Shown here piece after piece: positions 4,288 to 8,290 of a stretch of 8,290 nt of DNA. The first letter of the stretch is position 1. Each line of letters opens with the position of its first letter. This stretch comes from Halomonas sp. (GTDB lineage: Bacteria > Pseudomonadota > Gammaproteobacteria > Pseudomonadales > Halomonadaceae): positions 1-8,290 of the forward strand of contig SKVX01000525.1 of NCBI GenBank assembly GCA_007129225.1, in the 5' to 3' direction. The notes under the pieces were generated by a model, which was not told the origin of the DNA, did not search any database, and was given only the letters and a program-made list of their open reading frames with translations. The translations under genes were made by a program, and so were the position numbers.

Positions 4288-6960
4288 ATGAGTCTTGAGG
4301 CAAGAGAAGATTTCGATCCGACCGAAACCACGGAATGGATAGATTCCCTGGAGTCGGTCCTGGATCGTGAGGGCGAAGATCGTGCCCGGTACCTGTTGAC
4401 GCGCCTGGCTGACCGGCTTCGCCGCGATGGCATGCAGGTTCCCTTCTCGGTGACGACACCGCACCGCAACACGATACCGGTGCATCGCGAAGCGCCGATG
4501 CCGGGCGACCTGTTCATGGAGCGCCGCATTCGCTCCCTGATTCGCTACAACGCCATTGCTCAGGTCATTCGAAACAATCGGGCCAATCCCGGGCTGGGCG
4601 GCCATATCGCCAGCTTCATGTCGGCAGCGACACTCTACGACGTGGGCTTCAACCACTTCTTCCGAGCGCCCAATGGCGACTTCGAGGGTGACCTGGTCTA
4701 TATCCAGGGCCACGTGGCGCCGGGCGTCTATGCCCGTGCCTACCTGGAGGGACGCCTCACCGAGGCGCAGATGGACAAGTATCGCCAGGAAGTCGATGGT
4801 GACGGCCTCTCCTCCTATCCCCACCCCTGGCTGATGCCGGATTTCTGGCAGTTCCCCACGGTATCCATGGGTCTGGGGCCGATTCAGGCGATCTACCAGG
4901 CACACGTGATGAAGTACCTGGATTCGCGTGAGCTCAAGAACATGTACGACCGCAAGATCTGGTGCTTCATGGGTGACGGCGAGTGCGACGAGCCGGAATC
5001 CCTCGGCGCGATCTCGCTGGCCGGCCGGGAAAACCTGGACAATCTGATCTTCGTGATCAACTGCAACCTGCAGCGCCTCGACGGTCCCGTTCGTGGCAAC
5101 GGTCGGATCATGGACGAGCTCGAGGGCGTCTTCCGTGGTGCCGGGTGGAACGTGCTCAAGGTGGTCTGGGGCCGGCTCTGGGACCCGCTGTTCGAGAAGG
5201 ACAAGAAGGGCATCCTGCAAAAGCGCATGGATGAAGCGGTCGACGGCGAATACCAGAACTACAAGGCCAACGGCGGTGCCTACACCCGCGAGCATTTCTT
5301 CGGCAAGTACCCGGAAACCGAGGAGATGGTCAAGAGCATGTCCGATGAGGACATCTGGAAGCTCAACCGCGGCGGCCACGATCCCTTCAAGGTCTATGCG
5401 GCCTACAACGAGGCGGTCAACAAGCCCAACGGCAAGCCCACCGTGATCCTGGCCCATACGGTCAAGGGTTATGGCATGGGTAGCGGCGACGGCGAGGCGG
5501 CCAACGAGGCGCATCAGGTCAAGACCATGGAATACGAGGCGCTGCGCAAATTCCGCGATCGCTTCGGCATTCCGCTCACCGACGAGCAGCTCAAGGAGGT
5601 GCCGTACTACAAGCCGGAGGATGACTCCCCCGAGCTCAAGTACATGCATCTGCAGCGCGAACGCCTGGGCGGCTACCTGCCCCAGCGGCGCAGCGACTTC
5701 GAGGCGCTCGAGATTCCTTCCCTGGACGACAAGATCTTCGCCTCCCAGACCGGTGGTTCCAAGGGGCGCGAAGTCTCCACCACCATGTCGTTCGTGCGTA
5801 TTCTCAATGGCTTGGTGAAGCACAAGAAACTCGGTAAGCAGGTAGTGCCGATCGTACCCGACGAGGCGCGCACCTTCGGCATGGAGGGGATGTTCCGCCA
5901 GTTGGGGATCTACACCTCCGAAGGCCAGAAATACGAGCCCGTCGACAAGGGCCAGATCATGTTCTACCGCGAGGACAAGCAGGGCCAGATCCTCGAGGAG
6001 GGCATTACCGAGGCCGGTGCCATGTCGGCGTGGATCGCCGCTGCCACCTCCTACAGCAACAACAACCTGACGCTGCTGCCGTTCTACATCTACTACTCGA
6101 TGTTCGGCTTCCAGCGCATCGGTGACCTGGCCTGGGCCGCCGGTGACCTCCAGGCCCGCGGCTTCCTGGTCGGCGGTACCGCGGGGCGGACCACCCTGAA
6201 CGGCGAAGGGCTGCAGCATCAGGATGGCCACAGCCACCTGCAGGCGTCCACCATCCCCAACTGCCGCAGCTATGATCCGACCTACGGTCATGAGGTGGCG
6301 GTCATCGTCCAGGATGGCTTGAAGCGGATGTTCTCCGACAAGGAAAACTGCTTCTACTACCTGACGGTGATGAACGAGAATTACGAGCACCCCGAGCTGG
6401 ATGAAGTGCCGGCCGAGGACATCATCAAGGGCATGTATCGGCTGCGCGAGGTGAAGGGCGACAAGGGGCATGTCCAGCTGCTCGGTTGCGGCACCATCCT
6501 GCGTGAGGTCGAGGTGGCCGCACAGATGCTCTCCGACGAGTGGGGTGTCGGCTCCGACATCTGGAGTGTCACCAGCTTCAATGAGCTCCGCCGCGAGGCG
6601 TTGGGCCTGGAGCGTGAGGCGTTTCTCAATCCGGGTGAAGAGCCGGTCAAGCCCCACGTCACGCGCTGCCTGGAAGGCTGCAAGGGGCCGGTCATTGCCT
6701 CGACCGACTACATGCGCCTGTTTGCCGACCAGGTTCGTGCCTGGGTGCCGACCGACTACCATGTGCTAGGGACCGATGGCTATGGGCGCTCCGACACTCG
6801 CGAGAAGCTTCGTCATTTCTTCGAGGTCGACCGTTACTTCGTGACCGTTGCCGCACTCAAGGCATTGGCCGACCGCGGCGAGCTGGACCGCAAGGTCGTC
6901 GCCGAGGCGATCAAGAAGTACGGCATTGATCCCAGCAAGCCTAATCCGCTGACCAGCTGA
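4288..6960 (+). CDS. aceE: Pyruvate dehydrogenase E1 component, homodimeric type
   Basis: AceE uses thiamine diphosphate to decarboxylate pyruvate and acetylate the lipoyl domains of AceF in the cytosolic pyruvate dehydrogenase complex. The 890-residue product matches the E. coli protein (887) over its whole length. The Mg-ThDP motif is GDGECDEPES (229-238), with D230 and then N260 and Q262 in INCNLQ, the same positions as the E. coli metal ligands. The mobile active-site loop NEAHQVKTM contains H409, equivalent to E. coli H407. Other conserved blocks are NRGGHDPFKVYAAY, the DEARTFGMEGMFRQ segment, the FYIYYSMFGFQRIGDL segment, GRTTLNGEGLQHQDGHSH and GTDGYGRSDTREKLRHFFEVD. The N-terminal 45 or so residues form the acidic E2-binding arm. 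It is the first gene of aceEF, 63 bp before aceF. No lpd is visible because the window ends inside aceF. Confidence 0.98.
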   Translation: MSLEAREDFDPTETTEWIDSLESVLDREGEDRARYLLTRLADRLRRDGMQVPFSVTTPHRNTIPVHREAPMPGDLFMERRIRSLIRYNAIAQVIRNNRANPGLGGHIASFMSAATLYDVGFNHFFRAPNGDFEGDLVYIQGHVAPGVYARAYLEGRLTEAQMDKYRQEVDGDGLSSYPHPWLMPDFWQFPTVSMGLGPIQAIYQAHVMKYLDSRELKNMYDRKIWCFMGDGECDEPESLGAISLAGRENLDNLIFVINCNLQRLDGPVRGNGRIMDELEGVFRGAGWNVLKVVWGRLWDPLFEKDKKGILQKRMDEAVDGEYQNYKANGGAYTREHFFGKYPETEEMVKSMSDEDIWKLNRGGHDPFKVYAAYNEAVNKPNGKPTVILAHTVKGYGMGSGDGEAANEAHQVKTMEYEALRKFRDRFGIPLTDEQLKEVPYYKPEDDSPELKYMHLQRERLGGYLPQRRSDFEALEIPSLDDKIFASQTGGSKGREVSTTMSFVRILNGLVKHKKLGKQVVPIVPDEARTFGMEGMFRQLGIYTSEGQKYEPVDKGQIMFYREDKQGQILEEGITEAGAMSAWIAAATSYSNNNLTLLPFYIYYSMFGFQRIGDLAWAAGDLQARGFLVGGTAGRTTLNGEGLQHQDGHSHLQASTIPNCRSYDPTYGHEVAVIVQDGLKRMFSDKENCFYYLTVMNENYEHPELDEVPAEDIIKGMYRLREVKGDKGHVQLLGCGTILREVEVAAQMLSDEWGVGSDIWSVTSFNELRREALGLEREAFLNPGEEPVKPHVTRCLEGCKGPVIASTDYMRLFADQVRAWVPTDYHVLGTDGYGRSDTREKLRHFFEVDRYFVTVAALKALADRGELDRKVVAEAIKKYGIDPSKPNPLTS

Positions 6961-6970
6961 TTCCGGTGGC

Positions 6971-6993
6971 CAGGCGGGCCCAGGGCCTGCCTG
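6971..6993 (+). other. Intercistronic stem-loop between aceE and aceF
   Basis: CAGGCGGGCC (6971-6980) pairs with GGCCTGCCTG (6984-6993) around a CAG loop, giving a 10-bp stem with one G-U pair. No T-run follows, so full termination is unlikely. It starts 10 bp after the aceE stop and ends 17 bp before the aceF Shine-Dalgarno, which suits an mRNA-processing or 3'-protection element. Confidence 0.65.
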
Positions 6994-7010
6994 CTCCAGG
7001 CACGATTTGG

Positions 7011-7016
7011 AAGGAG
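7011..7016 (+). promoter_or_regulatory. aceF ribosome binding site that defines a TTG start
   Basis: A perfect AAGGAG lies seven nt before TTG at 7024. No ATG or GTG occurs at a suitable distance, and the lipoyl domain begins within a few codons, so TTG is the start. Confidence 0.8.
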
Positions 7017-7023
7017 CGCGACC

Positions 7024-8290
7024 TTGAGTAGCGAAATCATCAAAGTTCCCGACATCGGCGGCAGTGAAGATGTCGAAATCATCGAAATCGCGGTGTCCGA
7101 AGGTGACGTCATCGAGGCCGAGGATACCTTGATTACCCTGGAGTCCGACAAGGCCAGCATGGATGTACCCGCGCCCAAGGGCGGTAAGGTGCTCAAGGTG
7201 CTGGTCAAGGAGGGCGACACCGTTTCCGAGGGCGACGACATCGTCGAGCTCGAGGTGGATGGCGCCGACGGCGGAGCCGACGACGCGTCTGCACAGGCCG
7301 AATCTGCGAAAGCCGAACCTGCCGAGCAGAAGGCTGCGAAGGAGAAGGTCACCGAGGAGAAGCCGGCGGCGAAGGCTTCCGGTGGCGGCGGCTCTCGCAC
7401 GGTGGAGATCACGGTGCCCGACCTGGGTGGCTCCAGCGATGTGGAGATCATCGAGGTGGCCGTGGCCGAAGGCGACGACATCGCAGCCGAGGATACCCTG
7501 TTTACCCTGGAGTCCGACAAGGCCTCCATGGATGTGCCGAGTCCCCATACCGGCAAGCTGGTCACGCTGACGGTGAAAGAGGGCGATACGGTCTCCGAAG
7601 GCGATGTGGTCGGTACCATGGAGATCGCCGGCGAGGGCGGTGACGAAGGCGGCGAGCCGGAAGCGACGTCGCCCAGTGAGGCGTCCGGTGATGAGAAGGC
7701 CGGGCAGACCGAGGCTCCGGCTGAGGAGGAAGAGGAAGCTTCCAGTGGTGAGCCCGAGCGCAAGGAGATTCGTGTTCCGGACCTCTCCGGCGCCAGCGAC
7801 GTGCCGATCATCGAGATCGCCGCCAGTGCGGGGGATGAGATCAACGAGGAAGACCCGTTGATCACCCTGGAGTCGGACAAGGCCAGCATGGATGTACCGA
7901 GCCCCTACAAGGGCAAGCTGGTGGAGCTCACCGTCAAGGAGGGCGACACCGTCTCCGAAGGCGACTTGATCGGTTATATCGAAGTGGCCGGTGCCAAGCC
8001 GGCTGCGAGGAAGGATAAGAGCAAAGAGGCAAGCAAGAAGGCGGCCGAGCAGAAGGCGTCTCCGGCCAAGGCCGACAAGCCTGTCCCGACCCCGGGCGGG
8101 ACGCCGAGCCCCGAGGCGCAGATGGCCGCGCACAAGCCGCGGGACGGAAAGCTGGTTCATGCCGGCCCGGCGGTGCGCATGCTGGCTCGGGAGCTGGGGG
8201 TGGACCTGGGGCTGGTCAAGCCCAGCGGCCCCAAGGAGCGGGTGCTGAAGGAGGACGTCCACGCCTACGTCAAGCAGGTGATGGCCGGCC
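7024..8290 (+). CDS. aceF: Dihydrolipoyllysine-residue acetyltransferase (pyruvate dehydrogenase E2), partial
   Basis: AceF is the core of the pyruvate dehydrogenase complex: its lipoyl arms carry acetyl groups from AceE and its C-terminal domain passes them to CoA. The frame is open from TTG 7024 to the window end (422 codons). There are three lipoyl domains, at about residues 4-77, 127-203 and 248-323, each with ESDKASMDVP and lipoylation lysines K43, K166 and K286. A peripheral subunit-binding domain follows at about 376-422 (HAGPAVRMLARELGVDL, then GPKERVLKEDV). The catalytic acetyltransferase domain with its HxxxDG motif lies beyond the window. Linker 1 (80-125) is Ala/Lys/Glu-rich, linker 2 (204-245) has 16 acidic and one basic residue, and linker 3 (324-359) has 10 basic and 4 acidic. 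E. coli AceF also has three lipoyl domains; P. aeruginosa has fewer. Translation uses TTG with a strong AAGGAG site. Confidence 0.96.
   Translation, partial: MSSEIIKVPDIGGSEDVEIIEIAVSEGDVIEAEDTLITLESDKASMDVPAPKGGKVLKVLVKEGDTVSEGDDIVELEVDGADGGADDASAQAESAKAEPAEQKAAKEKVTEEKPAAKASGGGGSRTVEITVPDLGGSSDVEIIEVAVAEGDDIAAEDTLFTLESDKASMDVPSPHTGKLVTLTVKEGDTVSEGDVVGTMEIAGEGGDEGGEPEATSPSEASGDEKAGQTEAPAEEEEEASSGEPERKEIRVPDLSGASDVPIIEIAASAGDEINEEDPLITLESDKASMDVPSPYKGKLVELTVKEGDTVSEGDLIGYIEVAGAKPAARKDKSKEASKKAAEQKASPAKADKPVPTPGGTPSPEAQMAAHKPRDGKLVHAGPAVRMLARELGVDLGLVKPSGPKERVLKEDVHAYVKQVMAG
7033..7992 (+). repeat. Three tandem lipoyl-domain coding repeats in aceF
   Basis: Units lie at about 7033-7254, 7402-7632 and 7765-7992. 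Around the lipoylation site the DNA itself is close: 7120-7170 matches 7489-7539 at 45 of 51 bases and 7849-7899 at 44 of 51 (counted by hand). The longest shared stretch, ACCCTGGAGTCC followed by GACAAGGCC, includes the lysine codon. The linkers between the units show no such similarity. Confidence 0.85.

Noticed and set aside
4270..6762. 830-codon open frame on the minus strand opposite aceE
   Set aside because: It is antisense to a fully conserved aceE and arises from GC-rich codon bias. Its sequence is low-complexity (His/Val/Leu/Gly-rich), matches no family I know, and has no ribosome binding site of note.
6766..8262. 498-codon open frame on the minus strand opposite the aceE end and aceF
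   Set aside because: It is the antisense of the repeated lipoyl domains, so its apparent internal repeats merely mirror aceF. It runs across the aceE-aceF junction with no independent signal.

Overview
The window is a GC-rich (coding regions clearly above 60% G+C by eye) stretch of a gammaproteobacterial chromosome made almost entirely of housekeeping genes. The protein sequences, the many acidic residues and the gene neighbourhood suggest a Halomonas-like member of the Oceanospirillales/Pseudomonadales. That placement is an inference from remembered family sequences, not from a search.

Layout, left to right. (1) Positions 1-126: the last 41 codons of a gene on the + strand, probably the MBL-fold metallohydrolase that precedes purC in Pseudomonas. 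(2) purC (171-884, +), followed by a GC-rich terminator hairpin at 949-970 that also lies just beyond the convergent trmO gene. (3) trmO (989-1726, -), divergent from (4) a GNAT acetyltransferase (1822-2349, +). (5) nadC (2446-3300, -), convergent with the GNAT gene and divergent from (6) ampD (3392-3943, +). (7) An AT-rich 344-bp non-coding region (3944-4287) holding a good sigma70-like promoter and two dyads. (8) aceE (4288-6960, +), and (9) aceF (7024 to the window end, +, cut off), which starts with TTG and carries three lipoyl domains.

Functionally the window covers purine synthesis (PurC), tRNA position-37 modification (TrmO), NAD synthesis (NadC), recycling of cell-wall anhydro-muropeptides (AmpD) and the E1 and E2 subunits of the pyruvate dehydrogenase complex. 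The order nadC(-) ampD(+) ... aceE aceF(+) is the same as in E. coli, where ampE, aroP and the repressor gene pdhR lie between ampD and aceE. Here those three genes are absent and only the AT-rich regulatory gap remains.

I found no mobile element, CRISPR array, tRNA, rRNA or defence system, and no convincing undescribed system. The points worth a second look are regulatory and architectural: control of aceEF without an adjacent pdhR, a 10-bp hairpin between aceE and aceF, oppositely charged linkers in AceF, and a nadC promoter that overlaps the ampD translation start region.
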